From NCBI GenBank assembly GCA_041940305.1, contig JBGTSJ010000003.1, forward strand, positions 350,215 through 414,214: DNA of 64,000 nt, given 5' to 3'. The notes under the pieces are model-generated. The model worked only from the letters and a program-made list of their open reading frames with translations, did not search any database and was not told the DNA's origin. The DNA comes from JBGTSJ01 sp041940305. GTDB taxonomy: Bacteria; Planctomycetota; Planctomycetia; Planctomycetales; Planctomycetaceae. The translations under genes were made by a program, and so were the position numbers. Shown here piece after piece: positions 15,687 through 23,906 of this stretch (its first letter is position 1; each line of letters starts with the position of its first letter).

Positions 15687-17132
15687 ATGATGCTCCGCTT
15701 TCTCACCCAATTCGACCGCAACGAACTCGGCTGCTCTCGGAGGGAATGGCTGCGGCTGGGGGGACTCGGCGGTCTTTCGCTGCTGACAGATGCCAACCGG
15801 CTCGCCATCGCCTCCGAGCACGGTCAACTCCTTCCCCACGGATTCGGGCGGGCGCGGTCGGTGATCGTGATCTTCGCCAGCGGCGGGCAGAGCCACATCG
15901 ACCTATGGGACCCGAAGCCTCACGCACCGGCCGAAGTCCGCGGTGCATTCGCCTCGATCGAAACGTCGACGCCAGGCCTCCGGTTGTGCGAACATATGCC
16001 GCGGATCGCGCGCGTGATCGACAAGTGCACGCTGCTCCGCTCCCTCTCGCATGAGGATCTCGACCATGGCTCCGCGGTGCATCTGGCGCTGACGGGACGG
16101 TATCACCCGCGGCGCTCGTCGAACCCGCCCGCCTCTCCGTCGGACCAGCCCTGCTACAGTTCGGTGCTGCAGCGCGTGCGTCCCAGCAGCGAGTTCGTGC
16201 ATACGGCGGTGCACGTCAATGGGCCCAACCTCGTGCCGTTTGAGCCGGCCCCCGGGCAGTTTGGCGGACTCCTGGGGAAGCGCTACGACGCATTCACCGT
16301 CGGGGACGTCTCCGAAGGGGACCTCGCGGCGCCGGGACTGTCGCCTCAGGAGGAGTTGCCGGGCGTGCGGCTGGGACGCCGGGAAGAGTTGCTGACAGCT
16401 CTCGACCGGTATCGGGTTGAGGTCGGCTCAGGGGCGTCCGCACGCCGCGGAATGGAGAAGGACGTACTGTACGAGCAGGCGTTCGACGTGCTGTCTCAGC
16501 CGCAGACACGGGAAGCGTTTCGGCTGTCGGCGGAACCGGCCCGATTGCGGGACCGCTACGGCCGCAATCGCTCAGGCCAGGCGTGCCTGCTGGCGCGGCG
16601 ACTGGTGGAGGCGGGCGTGCCGCTGGTGACGGTGTTCTGGAACCACAACAATCGCGGGCAGGATAAGGCGTTCGGGGATATCAACGAGTGGGGCTGGGAC
16701 ACGCACAACGACATCTTCTTCGGACTGAAAGAGCAGCTGCTGCCGCGGTTCGATCAGAGCTTCTCCGCGCTGCTGGAGGACCTGGACGAGCGCGGACTGC
16801 TGGACGAGACGCTGGTGGTGTGCATGGGCGAGTTCGGCCGCGCGCCGCTGGTGGCGCTGGAAAGGAACTTCGCGGGCGAGACGCCGGGCCGCAAGCACTG
16901 GGCTAACGCCTACTCGGCGGTTTTCGCGGGGGCCGGAGTGACGCGCGGAAGCGTCGTCGGCGCAACGGACGCGCAGGGGGGATACCCGGTGGGAGACCGC
17001 TACGGTCCCTGGGACGTCATCGCGACGATCTTTGCGGCGCTGGGCATCGATCCCGCATCGCATTACACGACGGCGCAGGGTCAGCAGCTGCAGATCTGCG
17101 ACGGCCAGCCGGTCGCAGCACTTTACGGCTGA
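15687..17132 (+). CDS. DUF1501 domain-containing protein
   Basis: This 481-residue protein is a DUF1501 member, an alkaline-phosphatase-like fold common in planctomycetes next to DUF1553 or sulfatase genes. It begins MMLRFLTQFDRNELGCSRREWLRLGGLGGLSLL, which resembles a Tat-like signal (SRREWLRLGG). The core motifs FASGGQSHIDLWDPKPHAP, SLSHEDLDHGSAVHLALTG, and WGWDTHNDIFFGLKEQLLP, as well as VCMGEFGRAP and GRKHWANAYSAVFAGAGV, are all family hallmarks. The WDTH and GRxHW motifs are likely metal-site residues. Its biochemical function is not established. No DUF1553 partner is nearby, which is slightly unusual. It ends convergently, 14 bp from the kinase gene on the other strand. Confidence 0.92.
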   Translation: MMLRFLTQFDRNELGCSRREWLRLGGLGGLSLLTDANRLAIASEHGQLLPHGFGRARSVIVIFASGGQSHIDLWDPKPHAPAEVRGAFASIETSTPGLRLCEHMPRIARVIDKCTLLRSLSHEDLDHGSAVHLALTGRYHPRRSSNPPASPSDQPCYSSVLQRVRPSSEFVHTAVHVNGPNLVPFEPAPGQFGGLLGKRYDAFTVGDVSEGDLAAPGLSPQEELPGVRLGRREELLTALDRYRVEVGSGASARRGMEKDVLYEQAFDVLSQPQTREAFRLSAEPARLRDRYGRNRSGQACLLARRLVEAGVPLVTVFWNHNNRGQDKAFGDINEWGWDTHNDIFFGLKEQLLPRFDQSFSALLEDLDERGLLDETLVVCMGEFGRAPLVALERNFAGETPGRKHWANAYSAVFAGAGVTRGSVVGATDAQGGYPVGDRYGPWDVIATIFAALGIDPASHYTTAQGQQLQICDGQPVAALYG

Positions 17133-17146
17133 GCGGCCGCGAAGCC

Positions 17147-19096
17147 TTACATCCGTTTGGGTGCCGGTGCGGCAAATGCGACTTCGCGGTGGCCGGACGG
17201 GTTGGATTCAAGCGACCCGATCCGCGTGGGAATGCTGCCGATTTCGCTGGCCGCCGAGCCGAGGACGACCTGCTCGGGGATGGCGTCGGCGAGATAGTTT
17301 TGCCACCAGGCCGCCGCCCGGGTTTCGTTCCACTCGCCGACGTGACGTGAGCTGGAGAGGCGGTCGGCGACCTGCTGTGCAGTGAGCGGCCGATGCTCGG
17401 GGTCCTTCTTCAGGCAGTCCATGATGACGGACTCCAGCACCGGATCGATGGGGCGGTCGCAGCGTGCGGACAGCGCGACCGGAATGGTGCGGATCTGGTG
17501 CTTGAGCACCTCCGAGGTCTCGCGGGCCTTGAACAATTCGCTGCCGGTGAGCAGGAAGTAGCCCACGGCGCCGAGCGCATACAGATCGCGGCGGGGAGTG
17601 ACGAGCTGCGGCGAGGTGATCGCTTCGGGGGCGAGATATTCCGGCGTTCCGCAGACGCCGTGGTGGCGGGCATCCATGGCGCAGGCGAGACCGAAGTCGA
17701 GGACTTTGACAAAGTCGCCGATCCCCCCGCGGCGCGTGAGCATCAGGTTGTCCGGCTTGATGTCGCGATGGATCAGGCCGAGCTCATGGGCCTCCTGCAG
17801 GGAGCGGCAGGCCTGCATGAGGATATAGATCACCCGTCCCTCAGGCTGGGGTCCATAGCGGCGGACGAGTCCGGAGAGCGTGAGGCCCTCAATGTACTCC
17901 ATTGCGTAGTAGAAGACCCCCTGGGGAGTGATGCCGTAATCGTAGACGGCGACGGTGTTGGGGCTCGTCAGTTGGCAGGTGAGCTGGACTTCGGACTCAA
18001 AGCGGGTGATGGCGGCGCGGTCGATGGAGTTGGTCTGCAACAGCTTGACGGCCGCGGGCCGCTTGAGCAGGCAATGTCGGGCGCGGTACACGACGCCCAT
18101 GCCCCCCTCGCCAATCTTGTCTTCCAGCGCGTAGTTGCCAAGCTGCCGGTCGAGCAGGACCGATTCGAGACGGCACCGCTCGAGCCGGGCGAGGGCCAGC
18201 TTCTCCAGACGGACGGCGAGTTGCGAACTTTCGTTCGGTCCCCCTTCCTCCCCGCCGGCGGCTTCGTCCACGCGGGCAGCGACGTCGAGGCAGACGAAGT
18301 GCGGATACTGATCCTGCAGAGTCAGCAGGCGATCGATGCCTTGCGGGGACTGCTGCATGGAGTCCGGCAGGAGAGCCGCGATCACCGTGGCGGCGGCGGC
18401 GGTCCGGGAGAGCGCGGCGTCGCTCAGGACTCGGTCAGTCTGGTGATGCAGGGCGACGCAGGCAGTGAGCTCGTCCGGAAATCCCCAGTCATGCATCAGC
18501 CGCGCGAGGAGTTCGGCATGGGTCCAGCCGAACTGGCCCCGCTCGAAATCGACGAGGTCGCCGTTGCGATAGTCGAACTTGCGGTATTCGTCGCTGTAGG
18601 CGTCGGTGAGGACGGGGAGCAGCAGGTCCTGCAGCAGGCTGGCCGTGCGCGCGGTATCCGGATCGCCGCCGACGATCTCCGCCGTGATTCCGGAGAACAG
18701 GGACCGCTCGGTATTGTCCCGCTGGAAGCGATGTGGATGAATAAAGCTGGACGTGACCCCGCGCAGGGCCTGCTGCAGCGCCGTGGTGAGCAGCACTGTG
18801 CGCGTGCGGCGGATGCCCAGCGCGGCCACCGCCCGGCCGGCCGAGTGGATCTTCCATTTGAGCCCGAGTGACGCCGCGTTTACGTACTTCAGGAGTTCGA
18901 CGATGAGCGCGGAATCGCGCTCGATGATCTCGGCGAGCTGGGCATTGGTGACATCAGAGCGTTCGGCGAGCTGAGAGAAATCAACGACCGATTGCGGCAT
19001 CACAGGGAAGCGGATGCGCGCGGGCGGTTCCGCATCGGCAACCGCCGAAATCGATTCGCTGCACAGCCGAGACCAGTCCACCTTCACACGGCCCAT
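17147..19096 (-). CDS. HDOD domain-Ser/Thr protein kinase fusion
   Basis: The product is about 649 residues from the ATG at 19096; a GTG at 19201 would add 35 residues with no better ribosome binding site. The N-terminal ~280 residues resemble an HDOD domain (PPARIRFPVMPQSVVDFSQL, then ERDSALIVELLKYVNAASLG and AVAALGIRRTRTVLL). The C-terminal half is a complete Hanks-type kinase, with IGEGGMGVVY (P-loop), AVKLL (ATP lysine), HRDIKPDN (catalytic loop), DFGLA and a GTPEYLAPEA activation segment. No transmembrane segment follows the kinase, so it should be cytoplasmic. HDOD domains usually serve in signalling, so this may be a signal-integrating kinase. It is downstream of the ketosynthase cluster on the same strand, but 407 bp separate them. 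Confidence 0.88.
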   Translation of the reverse strand: MGRVKVDWSRLCSESISAVADAEPPARIRFPVMPQSVVDFSQLAERSDVTNAQLAEIIERDSALIVELLKYVNAASLGLKWKIHSAGRAVAALGIRRTRTVLLTTALQQALRGVTSSFIHPHRFQRDNTERSLFSGITAEIVGGDPDTARTASLLQDLLLPVLTDAYSDEYRKFDYRNGDLVDFERGQFGWTHAELLARLMHDWGFPDELTACVALHHQTDRVLSDAALSRTAAAATVIAALLPDSMQQSPQGIDRLLTLQDQYPHFVCLDVAARVDEAAGGEEGGPNESSQLAVRLEKLALARLERCRLESVLLDRQLGNYALEDKIGEGGMGVVYRARHCLLKRPAAVKLLQTNSIDRAAITRFESEVQLTCQLTSPNTVAVYDYGITPQGVFYYAMEYIEGLTLSGLVRRYGPQPEGRVIYILMQACRSLQEAHELGLIHRDIKPDNLMLTRRGGIGDFVKVLDFGLACAMDARHHGVCGTPEYLAPEAITSPQLVTPRRDLYALGAVGYFLLTGSELFKARETSEVLKHQIRTIPVALSARCDRPIDPVLESVIMDCLKKDPEHRPLTAQQVADRLSSSRHVGEWNETRAAAWWQNYLADAIPEQVVLGSAASEIGSIPTRIGSLESNPSGHREVAFAAPAPKRM

Positions 19097-19503
19097 CCTG
19101 TCGGTCGAGGCGGCGCGCGGCCGCCCTGGTTCTGAACCAACTGAAAACGTCAATGGTCGTTCCACGAACGATGGCCCCGCCTCCTGCCTCCGGAGCACCA
19201 CAATAACATCGTATGATGCAGGGGGCTGCGTGCGGCCCAGCGAGGCTGCTGCGGCGTGAATTGTCCAATGATGGTCCGCTCAGTCGCGGTATGCCGGATC
19301 GCCGGGTGGCAGAGGCGGGCGTGAACATTCGGGATGGCTGTCAGAATCGACAGGTTCATTGCCGGCGGAGCGGCTGGCGTGACCGGCGCATCTGCATCGG
19401 GAAGATGGAGCGAGCCGCCGGGGGCCTCGCCTGACGTCTTGGAGTGTCGCTCCGGTGCAGACGGATGCGCCGTCCCGCAGATGGTCAGAGAATGGGGGCA
19501 GCT
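19097..19503. other. Intergenic region between FAD oxidoreductase and kinase genes
   Basis: About 400 bp with no gene I can support. It presumably holds the kinase promoter. I see no clear terminator or repeat. Confidence 0.5.
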
Positions 19504-20892
19504 CTATCGAGCGAGCAGGTGGTTATTGGCCATCGTGATGCCCGAAAGCATGGAGCCGACGATGCCGAGATAACCCTGATCGGTGCCGCACAGATAGAGA
19601 TTGCGGACGGGTGTGTCGCCGGTGAGCTGCTTGTCGGGAGCGCCGTAGACCGCGCCCCGGATGTGGCCCGTGAAGCGGCGGATGGTGCGCGGGGTGAAAA
19701 CGTCGGTGTCGGTGACGAAGCTGCGGAAGTCCGGGATGAAGCGGAGGGCGGAATCGACCATCTTCCGGCTCCAGCTTTCCTTCGCGGCGACGTATTCGGG
19801 TTCGGGGCGGGACATCCAGTATTCGGGATCGGCGAGAGCCGTGATGCGGAGGCAGCCTTCGGAGAGGTGCTGGTCGTCGGAATAGGCGAAGTTGTTGGGG
19901 GAGCAGATGATGCCGCTGCGGACGTCGCAGGGTTCTCGCGGGGGAGAGTAATGAAAACGTTCTGAGTCGTTGTAGAAGACGATGGTGTCCCGGTGGCCGA
20001 ACTCCCGGGGCTGCCGGTCGAGCGTGAAGATCGCTTCGTTGAAGGAGATCTCGCCAGCGGGGGGAGGCTCGAGGGGAGCATCGGCTTCGGTCAGCAGGCC
20101 GATGGTCTCAGCGGCGCCGATGGAGGAGAGCACGTGTTCGGCCTGGATCTCGCGGCCGTCATCGAGAATGACTCCCGTGACGCGGCCGTCGCAGGTCGTG
20201 ATCTTGCGGACGCCGTGCCGCAGCTTGAGTTCTCCTCCAAGCTCCTTGTACTGGCGGACGAGCGTCTTGAGGATACGTCGGACGCCGGCGAGGGGACGGG
20301 CGAAACCCTGCTCGAAGATACTCTTGAACATGATGCAGAACTGGCTGAAGTCCATGTCGTCGGCGCGGGCGCTGCCGTAGAACATCAGCGGGCAGAGGAG
20401 CATGTCGGTCAGCAGCGGGTCGTCGAGGAACTCGCCGATCAGGGCGCGGGCGGACACGGGCGGCTGATCGAGCCGCGTTTCGTCGAACGCATCGATGTGG
20501 GCCGTCAGCCGATTGAAGGCGGCAGCCTGATGAGGGAAAGCGGCGGCGACCTCGCTCCGCAGCAGCTCGAAGTCGTTGTTGAACCGGAGGCGGACCTGCG
20601 GAAAGATGACGGACGATCCCAGTTGCGGACTCAGGTCAAAGTCGTCCCAGCGGAGGCGGAGCTGCTTGAGCAGCTTGGCGAGCGGACCTTTCTTAGTGCC
20701 CGGCGGCGCGTAGTTGGTGACGGCGTGGAGGCCGACGTCATAGTTGCGGCCGCGCAGGCGGTAGAACGAGTTAAGCCCACCGATCGTCGTGTGACGTTCG
20801 AGGATGCAGACGGATTGATCGTAGTACGCGAGCCTGATTCCGGCCGCCAGTCCGGACATCCCGGCGCCGATGATGACGGTATGGTAGCGCAC
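19504..20892 (-). CDS. FAD-dependent oxidoreductase, phytoene desaturase / retinol saturase-like (CrtI family)
   Basis: The N-terminal Rossmann motif VIIGAGMSGLAAG, with ILERHTTIGGLNSFY following, identifies an FAD-binding protein of the CrtI/all-trans-retinol saturase type (COG1233-like). The C-terminal VRNLYLCGTDQGYLGIVGSMLSG is the second FAD-contact segment. There is no ATG near the expected start. GTG at 20892, giving VRYHTVIIGAG and 462 residues, fits the family; TTG at 20937 would overlap the upstream gene by 17 bp. It is the last gene of a group with a ketosynthase, an acyl carrier protein and a small membrane protein. I infer desaturation or saturation of an acyl or isoprenoid chain in that pathway. 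Anammox ladderane candidate loci also combine these families, but a shared product cannot be claimed. Confidence 0.85.
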   Translation of the reverse strand: MRYHTVIIGAGMSGLAAGIRLAYYDQSVCILERHTTIGGLNSFYRLRGRNYDVGLHAVTNYAPPGTKKGPLAKLLKQLRLRWDDFDLSPQLGSSVIFPQVRLRFNNDFELLRSEVAAAFPHQAAAFNRLTAHIDAFDETRLDQPPVSARALIGEFLDDPLLTDMLLCPLMFYGSARADDMDFSQFCIMFKSIFEQGFARPLAGVRRILKTLVRQYKELGGELKLRHGVRKITTCDGRVTGVILDDGREIQAEHVLSSIGAAETIGLLTEADAPLEPPPAGEISFNEAIFTLDRQPREFGHRDTIVFYNDSERFHYSPPREPCDVRSGIICSPNNFAYSDDQHLSEGCLRITALADPEYWMSRPEPEYVAAKESWSRKMVDSALRFIPDFRSFVTDTDVFTPRTIRRFTGHIRGAVYGAPDKQLTGDTPVRNLYLCGTDQGYLGIVGSMLSGITMANNHLLAR

Positions 20893-20920
20893 TGTCTGGG
20901 CTCGCTTGAAGCGCCGGATG

Positions 20921-21217
20921 TCAGCACAAACGTGCAACCATGAGGCTCAGCAGCCACAGCGCCGGTGCGGCTGAGTTCAGGATCAATCCCCACCGAGACC
21001 CGGGATTGCGATCCCGTTGCGACAATCCCTGAATGCCGAATGCAATTCCGATCATGTGCAGCAATCCGACCAACGGCGCGACGACCAGCAATGGGAGCAC
21101 ATCCAACTTGATCTGATCCGGCCTCAACACGTCCGACGCCAACATGGCGACGACGGCCATCGCGAACACGGCGCACGAACCAATGCCCAGATAGGATCGT
21201 TCGACAGATGACCGCAT
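20921..21217 (-). CDS. Small three-helix membrane protein of the ketosynthase cluster
   Basis: From the ATG at 21217, preceded by GGAG nine bases upstream, the product is 98 residues. Three hydrophobic segments are visible: YLGIGSCAVFAMAVVAML, LDVLPLLVVAPLVGLLHMI and LILNSAAPALWLLSLMV. An alternative upstream start at 21343 lacks support. It does not match a family I recognise. Its position between an ACP gene and an FAD oxidoreductase suggests a membrane role in the same pathway, perhaps anchoring, but this is inference only. Confidence 0.65.
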   Translation of the reverse strand: MRSSVERSYLGIGSCAVFAMAVVAMLASDVLRPDQIKLDVLPLLVVAPLVGLLHMIGIAFGIQGLSQRDRNPGSRWGLILNSAAPALWLLSLMVARLC

Positions 21218-21360
21218 GAGCAGTTTCTCCGACCCGCCATCGGGAAGCCCGATGCGACTCTGCAGGCCCTTCGATAACACCGAGGTCTCAAGTGTACTCG
21301 AAGGAGTCGTCCGTACGACACGGATCAAAGCGGGTCGTCGCACAGTCTTCCTGACCGGCG

Positions 21361-21395
21361 GGCACTCTGGCGAAGCTCTGCTTCGTCAGAGTGCC
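21361..21395. repeat. Strong hairpin with 16-bp arms
   Basis: GGCACTCTGGCGAAGC and GCTTCGTCAGAGTGCC pair with one mismatch around a 3-base loop. It sits in the gap between the ACP gene and the small membrane protein gene. There is no T-run on the minus strand side, so it may be a dispersed palindrome or an RNA-stability hairpin rather than a terminator. Confidence 0.65.
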
Positions 21396-21456
21396 TTCCC
21401 AGGCGGAGCCCACGAGGGGGATGGCGATCAGCGTGTACGAACGGGAGCTGCTGCGC

Positions 21457-21720
21457 TCACACGGCCGCCGGTGCGTCTTTGAGCATTGGGGACAGGTAGT
21501 CCACCGTGCTGTTCATGGAGATCAGGTGCTCGTAATCCGACTCGGGGATCTGGACCCGGTACTGCTTCCGGAGCTCCATCACGATGTCGAGAAAGTCCAT
21601 GCTGTCCAGTTCCATCTGTTCGCGGAACGGGACGCTGTCGTTGAGATTGGACAGGTCCTCATCGGGCGCGATGCGCTCGAGGATGTCCACGATCACAGTG
21701 CGGATTTCCGCCGGTGCCAT
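21457..21720 (-). CDS. Acyl carrier protein
   Basis: An 87-residue acidic four-helix protein with the phosphopantetheine attachment motif ELDSMDFLDIVMEL; Ser in DSMD is the attachment site. GGAG eight bases before the ATG supports the start. It lies 112 bp downstream of the ketosynthase gene on the same strand and presumably carries the acyl intermediate for it. The standard fatty-acid ACP motif is DSLD/E, so DSMD suggests a specialised carrier. It probably needs a phosphopantetheinyl transferase encoded elsewhere. Confidence 0.93.
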   Translation of the reverse strand: MAPAEIRTVIVDILERIAPDEDLSNLNDSVPFREQMELDSMDFLDIVMELRKQYRVQIPESDYEHLISMNSTVDYLSPMLKDAPAAV

Positions 21721-21832
21721 TCACTCTACTCCGTCGCTAATCGAATCCTGAGTCCGCCACAAACAGTGATCCCGCTGGAAGGGGACGCCGACGGCGCCGC
21801 CGCCTGCCAACGGGAATCGTACGCGGGCCGCG

Positions 21833-23101
21833 TCAGTCGTAGACGCCCCCGAGATCGCGCGGGACCTTGCGGACGATCAGAACCGAGTTGATGCCCAGCA
21901 TTCCGAACGAGTTGTTCAGAATGAGCTCCACCCGCTCCAACCGCCGCGGCTCATTGGCCACAATCTGCCGCACGCTGCAACGCTCGTCCTGCTCGTCGAG
22001 ATTGATTGTAGCGTGGGCGATTTGGTCCTGAAAGGCAGGCACATTGCCCAATAATTCGAGCGCCCCGGCTGCGCCCATGGCGTGCCCGATAAAGCTTTTG
22101 GTGTTGTTGACGGCCAGGGAGGGGCGGTCGCCGAACACCTCCTGGATCGCCAGGCACTCCTCGATGTCACCCTGCTCGGTGGCCGTGGCGTGGCTGCTGA
22201 CGATGTCGATGTCCTCAGGCTGCAAGCCGGCGCGCTGCAGCGCCAGCCGCATGCATTGGGCCTGCCGCGGGGCGGAAGGGAGCACGAAATCGGTGGCGTC
22301 CGAGTTCATTGCCCAGCCGACGATCTCGGCGTAGATCTTCGCTCCGCGGGCGACGGCGTCGGGGAGCCGCTCCACGGTGCAGAGCGCTCCCCCCTCGGCG
22401 ACCACGATGCCATTGCGGTCCACGTCGAACGGACGGGACGCCTTCGTCGGGTCGGCGTGCTTCGCCAGCGCGCCCTGGCTGGCGAACGACGCAAAAATAC
22501 CGAACGTATGAATGCTCTCCGATACACCCCCGGCGACGGCCAGGTCGACTTCCCCCAGCCGCAGCATCTGGGCGGCATGGATGAACCCGGCGTTGCCTGC
22601 GGCACAGGCGGCGCCGAGCGTCAGGTGCGGTCCAGTGATGCCCAGGTTGAGCGTGACTTCGCCAGCCGGGTTGTTGGCGACGGTGCGAGGATTATGGTGA
22701 TGCGACCAGACGCTGGTGTCGTAGTTGAATTTCGAGATCTCGAAAATCTCGTTCTCGGTCTCGACGTTGCCATGCTCGGTGATGCCGATGTAGACGCCGA
22801 CGCGGTCCTTGCTTACCTGATCCCAGGTGTGCCCCGAATCGCGAACCGCCTCGTTGGCACAGTAAATCGAAACCGAACCGGCACGCGTGCCGCGGCGGCG
22901 TTCTTTCCGCTTCTGGTACTTGAACTCGTCAAAGCCGCAGACTCCGGCGAGCACGGACCCGATATAGCGGGTTTCGTAGGGACCGACTCCGGACTTCCCG
23001 GCGAGCAGCGCGGCCCGGTATTCGTCCAGCGAGTCCCCGTTCGGCGCAGCCAGACCGACGCCCGTAATGACAATCCGGCTGGGGTCGAGAGCGGCCGACA
23101 T
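21833..23101 (-). CDS. Beta-ketoacyl-ACP synthase II-like (KAS II/FabF family)
   Basis: From the ATG at 23101 (AGGA about 11 bases upstream) the protein is 422 residues, the usual KAS II length; the longer open frame adds only an unlikely 33-residue extension. It begins RIVITGVGLAAPNGDSLDEY. The nucleophile is in GAACAAGNAG (consensus TACASG). The two histidines lie in SSHATATEQGD (consensus HGTSTPLND) and NTKSFIGHAMGAAG. All three catalytic residues are thus present, with non-standard surroundings. This points to a specialised condensing enzyme rather than housekeeping FabF. Clustered with an ACP, a small membrane protein and a CrtI-like oxidoreductase. Confidence 0.92.
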   Translation of the reverse strand: MSAALDPSRIVITGVGLAAPNGDSLDEYRAALLAGKSGVGPYETRYIGSVLAGVCGFDEFKYQKRKERRRGTRAGSVSIYCANEAVRDSGHTWDQVSKDRVGVYIGITEHGNVETENEIFEISKFNYDTSVWSHHHNPRTVANNPAGEVTLNLGITGPHLTLGAACAAGNAGFIHAAQMLRLGEVDLAVAGGVSESIHTFGIFASFASQGALAKHADPTKASRPFDVDRNGIVVAEGGALCTVERLPDAVARGAKIYAEIVGWAMNSDATDFVLPSAPRQAQCMRLALQRAGLQPEDIDIVSSHATATEQGDIEECLAIQEVFGDRPSLAVNNTKSFIGHAMGAAGALELLGNVPAFQDQIAHATINLDEQDERCSVRQIVANEPRRLERVELILNNSFGMLGINSVLIVRKVPRDLGGVYD

Positions 23102-23578
23102 CGGTGAAAAGTCCTGAGAAACGCCCGGCAAGGTTAACGGCTGGCCCCGGGGCTGACAAGCGGCGCACCCGGTGTTTCCGGGTATCGGGACTCGACGCAA
23201 ACAACGGACAGATTGACGGTTCGGTACAGTCGTCGCGTCATGATGATCGACGCAGGAGACTCACCGCCGCTGTACTGAGTCTCTCTGACTCACGATCGCT
23301 GCCCGTGGAGGACGACCGGATTAAGGGGATGGAGCCTGCGTGGCCCCAAGCGAAGCTGGCTCAAACAGGCGGCGGGCCAGTGAACAGGGCGAGCACATTC
23401 GCAACGCGCGGAGTTGGGAGGAGGATGTCATGATGCGGCAAACCAATTGCCACCGGCGTCGCTCGTCGATGGCTCGGGATCTAAGAACCTCTAAACTCAT
23501 CCATTGTATTGTTTTCCGCAGGCCGAGGGCGTAAGGTAACGCGCGGTCACGTCCCTACCCCTTCAACAAGGAGCCGAC
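23102..23578. other. Intergenic region, divergent promoters expected
   Basis: 477 bp between the ketosynthase gene (minus) and a small membrane protein gene (plus). No gene, RNA or repeat stands out. It should hold promoters for both directions but none is clear enough to name. Confidence 0.5.
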
Positions 23579-23821
23579 ATGCAGATTCTCAGCATTATCA
23601 TCGGAATCGCCGCGCTGGTGTGCTGGATCCTGGTGCTCGTGGCGCTGTTCAAAAACGGAGACGTGCTGGCGGGTGTGTTCTCGATCTGTCCGCTAGTTGG
23701 CTTCATCATGGGCTGGGTTCGAGTGAACAAGTACAACCTGATGCCAGTGATGCTTGTGTGGACCGGGTGCATCGTGGTGAATCTGATTTTGAACGTGGTG
23801 ATCGGCGTCGGGAACATGTGA
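23579..23821 (+). CDS. Small membrane protein, function unknown
   Basis: An 80-residue protein that is almost entirely hydrophobic, with three predicted helices: LSIIIGIAALVCWILVLVAL, VFSICPLVGFIMGWV and MLVWTGCIVVNLILNVVIGV. AAGGAG six bases before the ATG is an excellent ribosome binding site, and a rho-independent terminator follows 29 bp after the stop codon. The gene therefore looks like a real single-gene transcript. I do not recognise the family. Confidence 0.78.
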   Translation: MQILSIIIGIAALVCWILVLVALFKNGDVLAGVFSICPLVGFIMGWVRVNKYNLMPVMLVWTGCIVVNLILNVVIGVGNM

Positions 23822-23850
23822 CGCCGCTCCCGCTCGGGAGCTCAAACAGC

Positions 23851-23888
23851 AACGACCCGGACGCTGGCGAGCGCCCGGGTCGTTTTGC
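23851..23888 (+). terminator. Rho-independent terminator
   Basis: AACGACCCGG and CCGGGTCGTT form a 10-bp stem, extended by an inner CGCT/AGCG pairing, followed by TTGCTT. It follows the small membrane protein gene. Confidence 0.8.
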
Positions 23889-23906
23889 TTCAGGAGGCAG
23901 ACTACG

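Noticed and set aside
17393..18871. A 492-codon plus-strand frame opposite the HDOD-kinase gene
   Set aside because: The minus strand has complete kinase motifs; the plus reading is a repetitive acidic shadow.
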